A stretch of DNA of 64,000 nucleotides, taken from contig NZ_RZYA01000005.1 in assembly GCF_004005495.1 (NCBI RefSeq), positions 389,362-453,361 of the forward strand, given 5' to 3'. Shown here in pieces: positions 1 to 10,379 of the stretch. A program made the translations under genes and the position numbers. This DNA is from Streptomyces antnestii (GTDB taxonomy: Bacteria > Actinomycetota > Actinomycetes > Streptomycetales > Streptomycetaceae). The notes below the pieces were generated by a model, which was not told where the DNA came from, did not search any database, and saw only the letters and a list, made by a program, of their open reading frames with translations. Within the stretch, counting starts at the first letter, position 1; the number at the start of each line of letters is the position of its first letter.

Positions 1-1442
<1,442 letters not shown>

Positions 1443-1450
1443 CAGCCCAT

Positions 1451-1480
1451 GAGGGGGACACCGGAAACGGTGTCCCCCTC
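1451..1480 (+). terminator. Hairpin between carB and pyrD
   Basis: A perfect 13-bp stem (arms 1451-1463 and 1468-1480) is closed by a GAAA tetraloop of the GNRA type. No T-tract follows, as is common for Streptomyces terminators. It lies only about 20 bases before pyrD, so it may act as a partial terminator, an mRNA-stabilising hairpin, or an attenuator inside the pyr operon. Confidence 0.6.
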
Positions 1481-1498
1481 AGTGTGAGGACACCCACG

Positions 1499-2608
1499 AT
1501 GTACAAATTCTTCTTCAACCTCGTCTTCAAGCGCATGGACCCCGAGCAGGCCCACCACCTGGCCTTCCGCTGGATCCGCCTCGCGGCCCGTGTCCCCGTC
1601 CTGCGCACCTTCGTGGCCGCCGCCCTCGCGCCCCGCCACAAGGAGCTGCGCACGGAGGCCTTCGGCCTGCGCATGCACGGCCCCTTCGGGCTCGCGGCCG
1701 GCTTCGACAAGAACGCCGTCGCGATCGACGGCATGACGATGCTCGGCTTCGACCACATCGAGATCGGCACCGTCACGGGCGAGCCGCAGCCCGGCAACCC
1801 CAAGAAGCGCCTGTTCCGCCTCGTGCAGGACCGCGCGCTCATCAACCGCATGGGCTTCAACAACGAGGGCTCCGCAGCCGTGGCGGACCGCCTGGCGGCC
1901 CGCAAGGCCGTCTTCAAGGCGACCGTCGGCGTCAACATCGGCAAGACCAAGGTCGTGCCCGAGGAGGAGGCCGCCGGCGACTACGTGAAGTCGACCGAGC
2001 GGCTCGCCGCCCACGCCGACTACCTCGTCGTGAACGTCTCGTCGCCGAACACGCCCGGGCTGCGCAACCTCCAGGCCACCGAGGCGCTGCGCCCGCTCCT
2101 GACCGCCGTGCGCGAGGCCGCCGACCGCACGGTCACCTCGCGCCGCGTCCCGCTCCTCGTCAAGATCGCCCCCGACCTGGCCGACGAGGACGTCGACGCC
2201 GTCGCCGACCTGGCGGTCGAGCTCGGCCTCGACGGGATCATCGCCACGAACACCACCATCGCGCGCGACGGCCTCGGCCTGACCTCCGACCCGTCCCTCG
2301 TGAAGGAGACCGGCGGCCTGTCCGGCGCCCCCCTGAAGACCCGCTCCCTGGAGGTCCTGCGGCGCCTCTACGCGCGCGTGGGCGACCGCATCACCCTCGT
2401 GGGCGTCGGCGGCATCGAGAACGCCGAGGACGCCTGGCAGCGCATCCTCGCCGGCGCCACCCTGGTCCAGGGCTACAGCGCCTTCATCTACGAAGGCCCG
2501 TTCTACGCCCGCGCGATCCACAAGGGCCTCGCCGCCCGCCTGAACAACTCTCCGTACGCCACCCTCGCCGACGCCGTCGGCGCCGACGTGAAGAAGGCCC
2601 GCGCATGA
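1499..2608 (+). CDS. pyrD: Quinone-dependent dihydroorotate dehydrogenase (class 2)
   Basis: This is a 369-aa membrane-associated flavoenzyme that oxidises dihydroorotate to orotate and passes electrons to the quinone pool (pyrimidine step 4). Class 2 features are visible: a hydrophobic N-terminal stretch (YKFFFNLVFKRMDPEQAHHL), the FMN/substrate loops FGLAAGFDKN and INRMGFNNEG, the catalytic serine region VNVSSPNTPGLRNLQ, and GVGGIENAEDAW near the end. I prefer the ATG at 1499 over the upstream in-frame GTG at 1484, because GAGG sits about 10 bases before the ATG. The stop overlaps the pyrF start (ATGA), so the two are translationally coupled. Confidence 0.96.
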   Translation: MYKFFFNLVFKRMDPEQAHHLAFRWIRLAARVPVLRTFVAAALAPRHKELRTEAFGLRMHGPFGLAAGFDKNAVAIDGMTMLGFDHIEIGTVTGEPQPGNPKKRLFRLVQDRALINRMGFNNEGSAAVADRLAARKAVFKATVGVNIGKTKVVPEEEAAGDYVKSTERLAAHADYLVVNVSSPNTPGLRNLQATEALRPLLTAVREAADRTVTSRRVPLLVKIAPDLADEDVDAVADLAVELGLDGIIATNTTIARDGLGLTSDPSLVKETGGLSGAPLKTRSLEVLRRLYARVGDRITLVGVGGIENAEDAWQRILAGATLVQGYSAFIYEGPFYARAIHKGLAARLNNSPYATLADAVGADVKKARA

Positions 2609-3450
2609 CCGTTCTCGAGCCCTTCGGCGCCCGCCTGCGCCGCGCCATGGACGAGCGCGGCCCCCTGTGCGTCGGCATCGACCCGCACGCCGCGCTCCTG
2701 TCGGCCTGGGGCCTGAACGACGACATCGACGGCCTGGAGCGCTTCACGCGGATCTCCGTCGAGGCCCTCGCCGACACCGTCGCCGTCGTCAAGCCGCAGT
2801 CGGCCTTCTTCGAGCGCTTCGGCTCGCGCGGCGTCGCCGTCCTGGAGCGCGCCGTCGCCGACCTGCGCGCCGCCGGCACGCTCGTCGTCATGGACGCCAA
2901 GCGCGGCGACATCGGCTCCACCATGGCCGCGTACGCGGAGACCTTCCTGCACAAGGACTCCCCGCTGTTCTCGGACGCCCTGACCGTCTCGCCGTACCTC
3001 GGCTACGGGTCCCTCAAGCCCGCCGTCGACCTGGCGCGCGAGTCCGGCGCCGGGCTCTTCGTCCTCGCCCTCACCTCCAATCCGGAGGGCGGCGAGGTCC
3101 AGCACGCGGTGCGCGCCGACGGACGGAACGTGGGCGCGACGATGCTCGCCCATCTCGCCGAGGAGAACGCGGGCGAGACGCCCATGGGCTCCTTCGGCGC
3201 CGTCGTCGGGGCGACCCTCGGTGACCTGTCCTCGTACGACCTGGACATCAACGGTCCGCTCCTGGCGCCCGGCATCGGCGCCCAGGGCGCGACCCCGGCG
3301 GATCTGCCGGCCGTCTTCGGCGCGGCCGCGCGCAACGTCGTCCCGAACGTCAGCCGCGCCGTCCTGAAGGCCGGGCCGTCGGTCGGCGCCCTGCGCGAGG
3401 CGTCGGTCCGCTTCGCCGACGAGGTCCGCGCGGCGGTCGCCTCCGCCTGA
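2605..3450 (+). CDS. pyrF: Orotidine 5'-phosphate decarboxylase
   Basis: This enzyme catalyses the last step of UMP synthesis, decarboxylating OMP. The 281-aa product is the type 2 (actinobacterial and myxobacterial) form, with the N-terminal CVGIDPH substrate loop, the catalytic D-x-K-x-x-D run in MDAKRGDIGST, and LAPGIGAQGATPADL near the C-terminus for phosphate binding. It overlaps pyrD by 4 bases (ATGA) and is followed by a strong terminator, so it closes the pyr operon. Confidence 0.96.
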   Translation: MTVLEPFGARLRRAMDERGPLCVGIDPHAALLSAWGLNDDIDGLERFTRISVEALADTVAVVKPQSAFFERFGSRGVAVLERAVADLRAAGTLVVMDAKRGDIGSTMAAYAETFLHKDSPLFSDALTVSPYLGYGSLKPAVDLARESGAGLFVLALTSNPEGGEVQHAVRADGRNVGATMLAHLAEENAGETPMGSFGAVVGATLGDLSSYDLDINGPLLAPGIGAQGATPADLPAVFGAAARNVVPNVSRAVLKAGPSVGALREASVRFADEVRAAVASA

Positions 3451-3466
3451 CCTCCGATGCGCCCCC

Positions 3467-3499
3467 GAAGGCCCCCGCACGCCCCGTGCGGGGGCCTTC
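3467..3499 (+). terminator. Terminator after pyrF
   Basis: A perfect 15-bp inverted repeat (3467-3481 and 3485-3499) has a 3-base loop and no T-run. It ends the pyr cluster. The rest of the gap up to about 3760 shows no further convincing coding or structured signal. Confidence 0.8.
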
Positions 3500-3768
3500 G
3501 ACGTGCTGATTCGAGGTGATGAGAGGGCCTGTCGGGGTGCTGTGAGGGTCCCCGGGAGGGCCCCGAAGAGCTTCTTTGACCATTCCGTGATGTTTCAGTG
3601 AGGCCTCGGGGAGGGCTTCACATCCGGATCCGGACCGAAATCCGGGGCGATTTGTCTGTAATGTCGGGCTCGATGGAGGCTGACCAGGACTTTTCGTCTG
3701 TTCTCGCTGACTCAGGCGGCCCGGGCCGCTAGTCTCCGTCGAGAGCCAACGGGTAAGCACATTGCTCG

Positions 3769-3797
3769 TTGCTCACCAGGTGTGGGGCGACTAGGTT
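3769..3797 (+). promoter_or_regulatory. Candidate promoter of mihF
   Basis: TTGCTC at 3769-3774 and TAGGTT at 3792-3797 are separated by 17 bp, matching the general HrdB-type pattern. Transcription would begin near 3804, giving a roughly 40-base leader before the mihF GTG. This is assigned by spacing and similarity only. Confidence 0.45.
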
Positions 3798-3844
3798 CCT
3801 CACCGGTCCGTATCCGACAGTTCGACATCCGAGGTGACGTAGGC

Positions 3845-4168
3845 GTGGCTCTTCCGCCCCTTACCCCTGAACAGCGCGCAGCCGCGCTCGAAAAGGCCGC
3901 CGCGGCTCGCCGGGAGCGGGCCGAGGTCAAGAATCGACTCAAGCACTCCGGCGCCTCCTTGCACGAGGTCATCAAGCAGGGGCAGGAGAACGACGTCATC
4001 GGCAAGATGAAGGTCTCCGCCCTCCTGGAGTCCCTCCCCGGCGTGGGCAAGGTCCGCGCCAAGCAGATCATGGAGCGGCTCGGAATCTCCGAGAGCCGCC
4101 GCGTGCGCGGACTGGGTTCCAACCAGATCGCGTCCCTGGAGCGCGAGTTCGGCAGCACCGGCGCCTGA
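3845..4168 (+). CDS. mihF: Integration host factor, actinobacterial type (mIHF/sIHF)
   Basis: This is a small nucleoid-associated protein that binds and bends DNA. In Streptomyces it affects chromosome compaction, sporulation and antibiotic production; in mycobacteria it is essential. The product is 107 aa, the family's normal size: an N-terminal charged helix ([20 protein letters not shown]) followed by a helix-hairpin-helix/S13-like DNA-binding fold with [19 protein letters not shown] chose GTG 3845 ([10 protein letters not shown]) because it matches the known protein and GAGGTGA lies about 10 bases upstream; an in-frame upstream GTG at 3782 would add an unconserved tail. gmk follows closely, as in other actinobacteria. 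Confidence 0.95.
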   Translation: MALPPLTPEQRAAALEKAAAARRERAEVKNRLKHSGASLHEVIKQGQENDVIGKMKVSALLESLPGVGKVRAKQIMERLGISESRRVRGLGSNQIASLEREFGSTGA

Positions 4169-4226
4169 TTCCGGGTGCCCGGACCGGCTGGTCCGGGCAC
4201 CACGGGATTGCTGGAATAATCGGTGC

Positions 4227-4820
4227 ATGGCTGCAACATCCCGGGGGACGACCCCCGTACCCCCGGACGCACGTCCGCGGCTGACCGTGCTCTCCGGCCC
4301 CTCAGGGGTCGGCAAGAGCACGGTCGTCGCTCATATGCGCAAGGTTCACCCCGAGGTCTGGCTCTCGGTGTCGGCGACGACCCGCAAGCCGCGCCCCGGC
4401 GAGAAGCACGGTGTCCACTACTTCTTCGTCACCGACGAGGAGATGGACAAGCTGATCGCCAACGGCGAACTCCTCGAGTGGGCCGAGTTCGCGGGCAACC
4501 GGTACGGGACCCCGCGCAGGGCCGTCCTGGACCGGCTCGAGTCGGGCGAACCCGTCCTCCTCGAGATCGACCTCCAGGGCGCCAGGCTCGTGCGCGAGTC
4601 CATGCCCGAGGCGCAGCTCGTCTTCCTCGCCCCGCCGAGCTGGGACGAGCTGGTCCGCCGGCTCACCGGCCGGGGGACCGAGGCCCCCGAGGTCATCGAG
4701 CGCCGGCTCGCGGCCGCCAAGGTGGAGCTCGCGGCCGAGGCGGAATTCGATACGACCCTTGTCAATACCTCCGTCGAGGATGTAGCGCGTGAGCTGCTAG
4801 CCTTGGTGAAGGTTCTTTGA
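4227..4820 (+). CDS. gmk: Guanylate kinase
   Basis: Guanylate kinase phosphorylates GMP to GDP with ATP, for nucleic-acid and (p)ppGpp pools. The 197-aa protein has the P-loop [11 protein letters not shown] at ~20-30, the GMP-binding region [21 protein letters not shown], and the lid with [13 protein letters not shown]. It is followed 37 bases later by rpoZ, the common bacterial gmk-rpoZ arrangement linking guanine nucleotides with RNA polymerase, and probably shares its transcript. Confidence 0.96.
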   Translation: MAATSRGTTPVPPDARPRLTVLSGPSGVGKSTVVAHMRKVHPEVWLSVSATTRKPRPGEKHGVHYFFVTDEEMDKLIANGELLEWAEFAGNRYGTPRRAVLDRLESGEPVLLEIDLQGARLVRESMPEAQLVFLAPPSWDELVRRLTGRGTEAPEVIERRLAAAKVELAAEAEFDTTLVNTSVEDVARELLALVKVL

Positions 4821-4857
4821 TCTTTACCTCATTCTTCACCCCATCGGAAGGCAGAGA

Positions 4858-5130
4858 GTGTCCTCTTCCATTACCGCGCCCGAGGGCATCATCAACCCGC
4901 CGATTGATGAGCTGCTCGAAGCCACCGACTCGAAGTACAGCCTGGTCATCTACGCCGCCAAGCGCGCGCGTCAGATCAACGCGTACTACTCGCAGCTCGG
5001 TGAGGGCCTGCTCGAGTACGTCGGCCCGCTCGTCGACACGCACGTCCACGAGAAGCCCCTGTCGATCGCGCTCCGCGAGATCAACGCGGGTCTGCTGACC
5101 TCCGAGGCCATCGAGGGCCCCGCGCAGTAG
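4858..5130 (+). CDS. rpoZ: RNA polymerase omega subunit
   Basis: Omega helps fold and assemble the beta-prime subunit; in Streptomyces, rpoZ mutants are impaired in aerial growth and antibiotic synthesis. The 90-aa product has the conserved helices [20 protein letters not shown] and [11 protein letters not shown], and the [14 protein letters not shown] tail. The start is GTG at 4858, preceded by AGGCAGAGA. It lies between gmk and a long terminator hairpin, so it probably ends the gmk-rpoZ unit. Confidence 0.96.
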   Translation: MSSSITAPEGIINPPIDELLEATDSKYSLVIYAAKRARQINAYYSQLGEGLLEYVGPLVDTHVHEKPLSIALREINAGLLTSEAIEGPAQ

Positions 5131-5148
5131 GCACAGTTTTTCTTCCTT

Positions 5149-5187
5149 CACCACAGGCCCGGCAGCGACACTGCCGGGCCTGTGGTG
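5149..5187 (+). terminator. Terminator after rpoZ
   Basis: A perfect 17-bp stem (5149-5165 and 5171-5187) with a 5-base loop directly follows rpoZ. A T-rich run lies before the stem rather than after it. Confidence 0.8.
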
Positions 5188-5211
5188 TGTCATGGAGGCG
5201 TACGAAACGTT

Positions 5212-5247
5212 TTCTTGAACAGGTGCGGGTTCTTGAACAGGTGCGGG
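5212..5247 (+). repeat. Exact 18-bp tandem duplication before coaBC
   Basis: The 18-mer TTCTTGAACAGGTGCGGG occurs twice head-to-tail (5212-5229 and 5230-5247) and ends 12 bases before the coaBC start codon. The second copy merges into the ribosome-binding GGGGAGG, so the duplication changes the leader just ahead of translation initiation. It probably arose by a recent slippage event. Confidence 0.85.
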
Positions 5248-5259
5248 GAGGCACAGACG

Positions 5260-6510
5260 GTGGACAAGCCGAAGGTCGTTCTGGGGGTCAGTGGTGGAAT
5301 CGCCGCCTACAAGGCGTGCGAACTCCTGCGCCGGCTGACCGAGTCGGGACACGACGTACGCGTCGTGCCGACGGACTCCGCCCTGCAGTTCGTGGGGGCG
5401 GCGACCTGGTCGGCGCTGTCCGGCAACCCGGTCTCGACCGAGGTGTGGGACTCCGTCCACGAGGTGCCGCACGTACGGATCGGCCAGCACGCCGACCTCG
5501 TGATCGTCGCGCCCGCCACCGCCGACATGCTCGCCAAGGCCGCGCACGGCCTCGCCGACGACCTCCTCACGAACACGCTCCTGACCGCCCGCTGTCCGGT
5601 CGTCTTCGCCCCCGCCATGCACACGGAGATGTGGGAGCACCCGGCCACCCAGGAGAACGTCGCCACGCTCCGGCGCCGCGGCGCCCTCGTCATCGACCCC
5701 GCCGTCGGCCGCCTCACCGGCGTCGACACGGGCAAGGGCCGCTTCCCCGACCCGGTCGAGATCTTCGAGTTCGCGCGCCGGGTCCTCGCGCGCGGGGAGC
5801 GTGCGGCCGTCCAGGACCTCGCCGGACGCCACGTCGTCATCAGCGCGGGCGGCACCCGCGAACCCCTCGACCCGGTCCGCTTCCTCGGAAACCGCTCCTC
5901 CGGCAAGCAGGGCTACGCCCTCGCGCGTACGGCGGTGGCCCGCGGCGCCCGCGTCACCCTCCTCTCGGCGAACGCGGCGCTGCCCGACCCGGCCGGCGTC
6001 GACGTCGTCCACGTCGGCACGGCCGTGGAGCTGCGCGAGGCCGTCATCAGGGCGGCCACCGGCGCCGACGTGGTGGTCATGGCGGCCGCGGTGGCGGACT
6101 TCCGCCCCGAGACGTACGCCACAGGGAAGATCAAGAAGAAGGACGGGCACGAGCCCGAGCCGATCTTCCTCGTCCGCAACCCCGACATCCTCGCCGAGAT
6201 CTCGGCGGACCGCTCGCGCCCGGGACAGGTCGTCGTCGGCTTCGCCGCCGAGACGGACGACGTCCTCGCCAACGGCCGCAAGAAACTGGCCCGCAAGGGC
6301 TGTGACCTGCTCGTCGTCAACGAGGTGGGGGAGCGCAAGACCTTCGGCTCCGAGGAGAACGAGGCGGTCCTGCTCGGCGCGGACGGCAGCGAGACGCCGG
6401 TTCCGTACGGGCCGAAGGAAGTGCTTTCCGACACGATCTGGGACGTTGTCGCCCGCCTGGTGTCCGCCGGTGACACTCTGGAGCAGGAACGGATCTACAA
6501 CGGCCAGTGA
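5260..6510 (+). CDS. coaBC: Bifunctional phosphopantothenoylcysteine decarboxylase / phosphopantothenate-cysteine ligase
   Basis: CoaBC carries out two coenzyme A steps: CTP-dependent ligation of cysteine to phosphopantothenate, then FMN-dependent decarboxylation. The 416-aa protein has the N-terminal CoaC flavoprotein domain (VLGVSGGIAAYKACELLRRL, HVRIGQHADLVIVAPATADM, PAMHTEMW) and the C-terminal CoaB ligase domain from about residue 190 (GRHVVISAGGTREPLDPVRF, the lysine motif TGKIKKKDGHEP). The PAMHTEMW variant, with His in place of the usual Asn, is what I recall for actinobacterial CoaBC. GTG 5260 is chosen for its GGGGAGG site and for the family N-terminus MDKPKVVLG; a longer frame starts at 5182 within the preceding hairpin. 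Confidence 0.94.
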   Translation: MDKPKVVLGVSGGIAAYKACELLRRLTESGHDVRVVPTDSALQFVGAATWSALSGNPVSTEVWDSVHEVPHVRIGQHADLVIVAPATADMLAKAAHGLADDLLTNTLLTARCPVVFAPAMHTEMWEHPATQENVATLRRRGALVIDPAVGRLTGVDTGKGRFPDPVEIFEFARRVLARGERAAVQDLAGRHVVISAGGTREPLDPVRFLGNRSSGKQGYALARTAVARGARVTLLSANAALPDPAGVDVVHVGTAVELREAVIRAATGADVVVMAAAVADFRPETYATGKIKKKDGHEPEPIFLVRNPDILAEISADRSRPGQVVVGFAAETDDVLANGRKKLARKGCDLLVVNEVGERKTFGSEENEAVLLGADGSETPVPYGPKEVLSDTIWDVVARLVSAGDTLEQERIYNGQ

Positions 6511-6759
6511 TGACCGCTTTCGCTCCAGCGGAGGTGTCGTACCGTGAGAAATACGGCAATTTCGGGCGCTCGGGCCCCTTCCTGAGGCCGATCGTCGTAC
6601 CGCAGAATGCAGTGCCGCTGGTCACAGCACTCCCAAGTGGCGAGACACGTGGTCCAGCGGCCGAGAGTGACCGATAAACTGGTCCAGGACGACGCCGGGC
6701 GCAGCCCCCGGCCGTCCGCAAATGATCAGCCAGCAGCCGCTGCAACCACAGGGAGCGTT

Positions 6760-7968
6760 GTGTCCCGTCGCCTGTTCACCTCGGAGTCCGTGACCGAGGG
6801 TCACCCCGACAAGATCGCTGACCAGATCAGCGACACCATTCTCGACGCGCTGCTTCGCGAGGACCCCACGTCCCGCGTCGCCGTCGAGACGCTGATCACC
6901 ACGGGCCTCGTGCACGTGGCCGGCGAGGTCACCACCAAGGCGTACGCGCCGATCGCGCAGCTCGTACGCGACAAGATCCTCGAGATCGGCTACGACTCCT
7001 CGAAGAAGGGCTTCGACGGCGCCTCCTGCGGCGTGTCGGTGTCCATCGGCTCGCAGTCCCCCGACATCGCCCAGGGCGTCGACACCGCGTACGAGAAGCG
7101 GGTCGAGGGTGACGACGACGAGCTCGACAAGCAGGGCGCGGGCGACCAGGGCCTGATGTTCGGCTACGCGTGCGACGAGACGCCCGAGCTCATGCCGCTC
7201 CCGATCCACCTCGCGCACCGTCTCTCGCGGCGCCTCTCCGAGGTCCGCAAGAACGGCACGATCCCTTACCTCCGCCCGGACGGTAAGACCCAGGTCACCA
7301 TCGAGTACGACGGCGACAAGGCCGTCCGCCTCGACACGGTCGTCGTCTCCTCGCAGCACGCGTCGGACATCGACCTGGAGTCGCTGCTCGCCCCCGACAT
7401 CCGCGAGTTCGTCGTGGAGCCGGAGCTGAAGGCGCTCCTCGACGACGGCATCAAGCTGGACACCGAGGGCTACCGCCTCCTGGTGAACCCGACCGGCCGC
7501 TTCGAGATCGGCGGCCCGATGGGCGACGCGGGCCTCACCGGCCGCAAGATCATCATCGACACGTACGGCGGCTACGCCCGCCACGGGGGTGGCGCCTTCT
7601 CGGGCAAGGACCCGTCGAAGGTCGACCGCTCCGCCGCGTACGCGATGCGCTGGGTAGCGAAGAACGTCGTCGCCGCCGGCCTCGCGTCCCGCTGCGAGGT
7701 CCAGGTCGCGTACGCGATCGGCAAGGCCGAGCCGGTCGGTCTCTTCGTCGAGACCTTCGGTACGGCGACGGTGGACACGGACAAGATCGAGCAGGCGATC
7801 ACCGAGGTCTTCGACCTCCGCCCCGCCGCGATCATCCGCGACCTCGACCTGCTCCGCCCGATCTACTCGCAGACGGCGGCCTACGGCCACTTCGGGCGGG
7901 CGCTTCCCGACTTCACGTGGGAGCGGACGGATCGCGTGGACGCGCTGCGTAAGGCTGCCGGCCTGTAG
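6760..7968 (+). CDS. metK: S-adenosylmethionine synthetase
   Basis: MetK forms SAM from methionine and ATP, in the cytosol as a tetramer. The 402-aa product has the signature motifs [12 protein letters not shown] near the N-terminus, the [12 protein letters not shown] loop around 120, and [16 protein letters not shown] around 280. GTG 6760 ([18 protein letters not shown]) matches the family start and follows GGGAG. The 249-base upstream gap contains TAAACT-like sequence, but I could not recognise a SAM riboswitch in it. A strong terminator follows. Confidence 0.96.
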   Translation: MSRRLFTSESVTEGHPDKIADQISDTILDALLREDPTSRVAVETLITTGLVHVAGEVTTKAYAPIAQLVRDKILEIGYDSSKKGFDGASCGVSVSIGSQSPDIAQGVDTAYEKRVEGDDDELDKQGAGDQGLMFGYACDETPELMPLPIHLAHRLSRRLSEVRKNGTIPYLRPDGKTQVTIEYDGDKAVRLDTVVVSSQHASDIDLESLLAPDIREFVVEPELKALLDDGIKLDTEGYRLLVNPTGRFEIGGPMGDAGLTGRKIIIDTYGGYARHGGGAFSGKDPSKVDRSAAYAMRWVAKNVVAAGLASRCEVQVAYAIGKAEPVGLFVETFGTATVDTDKIEQAITEVFDLRPAAIIRDLDLLRPIYSQTAAYGHFGRALPDFTWERTDRVDALRKAAGL

Positions 7969-7984
7969 GCGGTTTCTGGCTCGG

Positions 7985-8036
7985 ACCGGGGCCCGGCTTC
8001 TCCCTTGCGGGAGGGGCGGGCCCCGGTTTTGTTTTT
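7985..8036 (+). terminator. Intrinsic terminator after metK
   Basis: Arms 7985-7995 and 8017-8027 form an 11-bp GC-rich stem enclosing a smaller hairpin (TCTCCC/GGGAGG). They are followed by TTTGTTTTT at 8028-8036, one of the few true U-tract terminators in this window. Confidence 0.85.
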
Positions 8037-8039
8037 GGG

Positions 8040-8185
8040 TGCGGGTTCGTGGGGGCTGGTCGCGCAGTTCCCCGCGCCCCTAGAAGGCTTGCGACTTCGC
8101 CGCGCCTTCATCGGGGAAATGCTGCGCGCAGCGCATGCATTTAAGGGGCGCGGGGAACGGCGCGATCAGCCCCCACCGGCCCGCA
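8040..8185. repeat. Intergenic palindromic repeat, copy 1 (before priA)
   Basis: This is an imperfect long palindrome. The left arm, 8040-8081 (contains GTGGGGGCTGGTCGCGCAG), is mirrored at 8144-8185 (contains GATCAGCCCCCACC). Its left 42 bases are identical to those of copy 2 (10380-10421), while the inner 34 bases at 8110-8143 match copy 2's 10422-10455 in inverted orientation with one mismatch. I recognise this core as a very common intergenic sequence in Streptomyces genomes; its function is not known to me. Confidence 0.8.
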
Positions 8186-8220
8186 CGGCGATGTCCGACC
8201 CCTCTGGTAGGAATGGCAAT

Positions 8221-10350
8221 GTGAGCAGCCAGAACGACCGCCCCGAGCCGGAGCAGCTCGCGTTCATTCGCGAGACCGTGCGGCGCACCAACGTGCCGAA
8301 GGCGAAGCCTCGGACCTGGCGAGGCGCGCCGCTGGCGAAAGAGCTTCCCGTGGCCCGCGTCCTCGTGGACAAGGGCGTGCTGCATCTCGACCGTTACTTC
8401 GATTACGCGGTGCCCGAGGAGCTCGACGCGGACGCGCAGCCGGGGGTGCGGGTGCGCGTGCGGTTCGGAGCCGGGAAGCACTCCGTGCGGGACGGGCGCC
8501 GCGAGGGCGGCGGCCTGATCGACGGGTTCGTCGTCGCGCGCGTCGCCGGGTCCGACTACTCGGGCCCCCTCGCCGCGCTCGCCCAGGTCGTGTCGCCCGA
8601 GCCCGTCCTCGGGGAGGAACTCCTCGGCCTCGCCCGCGCCGTCGCCGACCGGTACGCGGGAAGCCTCGCCGACGTACTGCAGCTGGCCGTTCCGCCGCGC
8701 AGCGCCCGTGCCGAGAAGAAGCCGTCGCCCGAGCCGCTGCCGCCCCCGCCCGCGCCGGACGCGGGGAGCTGGCGCCGGTACGAGCGCGGGCCGGGGTTCC
8801 TGGAGGCCCTCGCGTCGGGCGGCTCACCCCGGGCGGTGTGGAACGCGCTGCCGGGACCCGAGTGGGCCGACGAGGTGGCGCGCGCCGTCGCCGCCACCCT
8901 CTCCTCGGGGCGAGGCGCCCTGGTCGTGGTCCCCGACGGGCGGGTGGTCGCGCGGGTCGACGCCGCGCTGAGCGCCGTCCTCGGCGAGGGGAGGCACGCC
9001 GTGCTGACCGCCGACGCGGGACCCGAGAAGCGGTACCGGGAATGGCTCGGGGTGCGGCGCGGGTCGGTGCGGGCGGTGGTGGGCACCCGGGCCGCGATGT
9101 TCGCCCCCGTGCGGGATCTGGGGCTCGTGGTCATATGGGACGACGGTGACTCCAGCCATGCCGAGCCGCACGCGCCGCAGCCGCATGCGCGTGACGTCCT
9201 GCTGCTGCGGGCCGCGCACGACAAGTGCGCGTTCCTGCTGGGGAGTTGGAGCTGCACGGTGGAGGCCGCGCAGCTCGTCGAGAGTGGTTGGGCGGCGCCC
9301 ATCGTCGCCGGGCGTGAGCAGGTGCGGGGCGCCGCGCCCCTCGTACGGACCGTGGGGGACGGCGATCTCGCGCGCGACGAGGCCGCGCGCGCGGCACGAC
9401 TGCCGACGCTCGCGTGGCAGGTGGTGCGGGAAGGGCTGAAGAAGGGGCCTGTGCTGGTGCAGGTGCCGAGGCGTGGCTATGTGCCCCGGCTCGCTTGCGA
9501 GCAGTGCCGGGAGCCCGCCCGCTGCCGGCACTGCGCGGGGCCGCTGGAGGCGAGCGAGGGTACCGCCGCCCTGAAGTGCGGCTGGTGCGGTCAGGAGGAG
9601 AGCGCCTGGCACTGCCAGGAGTGCGGGGGGTTCCGGCTGCGGGCGCAGGTCGTGGGGGCACGCAGGACGGCGGAGGAACTGGGCCGGGCGTTTCCCGCGG
9701 TGCCGGTACGCACGTCAGGGCGTGAGCAGGTGCTCGACACGGTGCCGGGGGCGCCGTCCCTGGTCGTGAGTACGCCGGGTGCGGAGCCGGTGGCCGAGGG
9801 CGGGTACGCGGCGGCGCTCCTGCTCGACGGCTGGGCGATGCTGGGCCGCCCCGATCTGCGGGCGGGCGAGGACGCGCTGCGGCGCTGGATCGCGGCGGCT
9901 TCGCTGGTCAGACCGCAGGGGACGGGCGGCACGGTGGTGATCGTGGCCGAGCCGACGCTGCGGCCGGTCCAGGCGCTGGTGCGGTGGGACCCGGTGGGGC
10001 ACGCGGTGCGGGAGCTCTCCGAGCGCGCCGAGCTCGGGTTCCCGCCCGTGTCACGCATGGCGGCGGTGTCCGGCACGCCCGACGCCCTTGCCGAGTTCCT
10101 GTCGGCGGTGGAACTGCCAGGAGACGCCGAGGTGTTGGGCCCGGTCCCGGTGCCGGATGCGCCCGCGGGCCCGTCGCGCCGGCCCGGGGCGCCGCCGCCG
10201 GGGGAGCACTGGGAAAGGGTCCTGGTCAGGGTGCCCCCCGGCAGCGGTTCCGCTCTCGCGGCGGCGCTGAAGCGGGCGCAGGCGGCGCGGATGGCGAGGG
10301 GTGGGGTGGAGCCGGTGCGGGTGCGGGTGGATCCACCGGACATCGGCTGA
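8221..10350 (+). CDS. priA: PriA-like primosomal protein N', probably helicase-inactive
   Basis: PriA proteins load the replisome at stalled forks. This 709-aa product has the N-terminal 3'-DNA-end binding domain (VARVLVDKGVLHLDRYFDYAVPEE) and the zinc-binding cysteine cluster at about 425-480 (ACEQC, CRHC, CGWC, CQEC). The ATPase signatures are lost: where E. coli PriA has the Walker A loop the text reads NALPGPEW, and the DEEH box is replaced by WDDGD (~306). Actinobacterial PriA homologues are known to lack these residues. The start is GTG 8221 (MSSQNDRPEPEQ); the longer frame from 8005 runs through an intergenic repeat and is rejected. It is followed by another copy of that repeat. Confidence 0.92.
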   Translation: MSSQNDRPEPEQLAFIRETVRRTNVPKAKPRTWRGAPLAKELPVARVLVDKGVLHLDRYFDYAVPEELDADAQPGVRVRVRFGAGKHSVRDGRREGGGLIDGFVVARVAGSDYSGPLAALAQVVSPEPVLGEELLGLARAVADRYAGSLADVLQLAVPPRSARAEKKPSPEPLPPPPAPDAGSWRRYERGPGFLEALASGGSPRAVWNALPGPEWADEVARAVAATLSSGRGALVVVPDGRVVARVDAALSAVLGEGRHAVLTADAGPEKRYREWLGVRRGSVRAVVGTRAAMFAPVRDLGLVVIWDDGDSSHAEPHAPQPHARDVLLLRAAHDKCAFLLGSWSCTVEAAQLVESGWAAPIVAGREQVRGAAPLVRTVGDGDLARDEAARAARLPTLAWQVVREGLKKGPVLVQVPRRGYVPRLACEQCREPARCRHCAGPLEASEGTAALKCGWCGQEESAWHCQECGGFRLRAQVVGARRTAEELGRAFPAVPVRTSGREQVLDTVPGAPSLVVSTPGAEPVAEGGYAAALLLDGWAMLGRPDLRAGEDALRRWIAAASLVRPQGTGGTVVIVAEPTLRPVQALVRWDPVGHAVRELSERAELGFPPVSRMAAVSGTPDALAEFLSAVELPGDAEVLGPVPVPDAPAGPSRRPGAPPPGEHWERVLVRVPPGSGSALAAALKRAQAARMARGGVEPVRVRVDPPDIG

Positions 10351-10379
10351 CGGGGCGCTTTACGGTGCGGGGGTTTGTC

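Noticed and set aside
6511..6759. SAM riboswitch before metK
   Set aside because: No recognisable SAM-I, SAM-II or SAM-IV core was seen in the gap.
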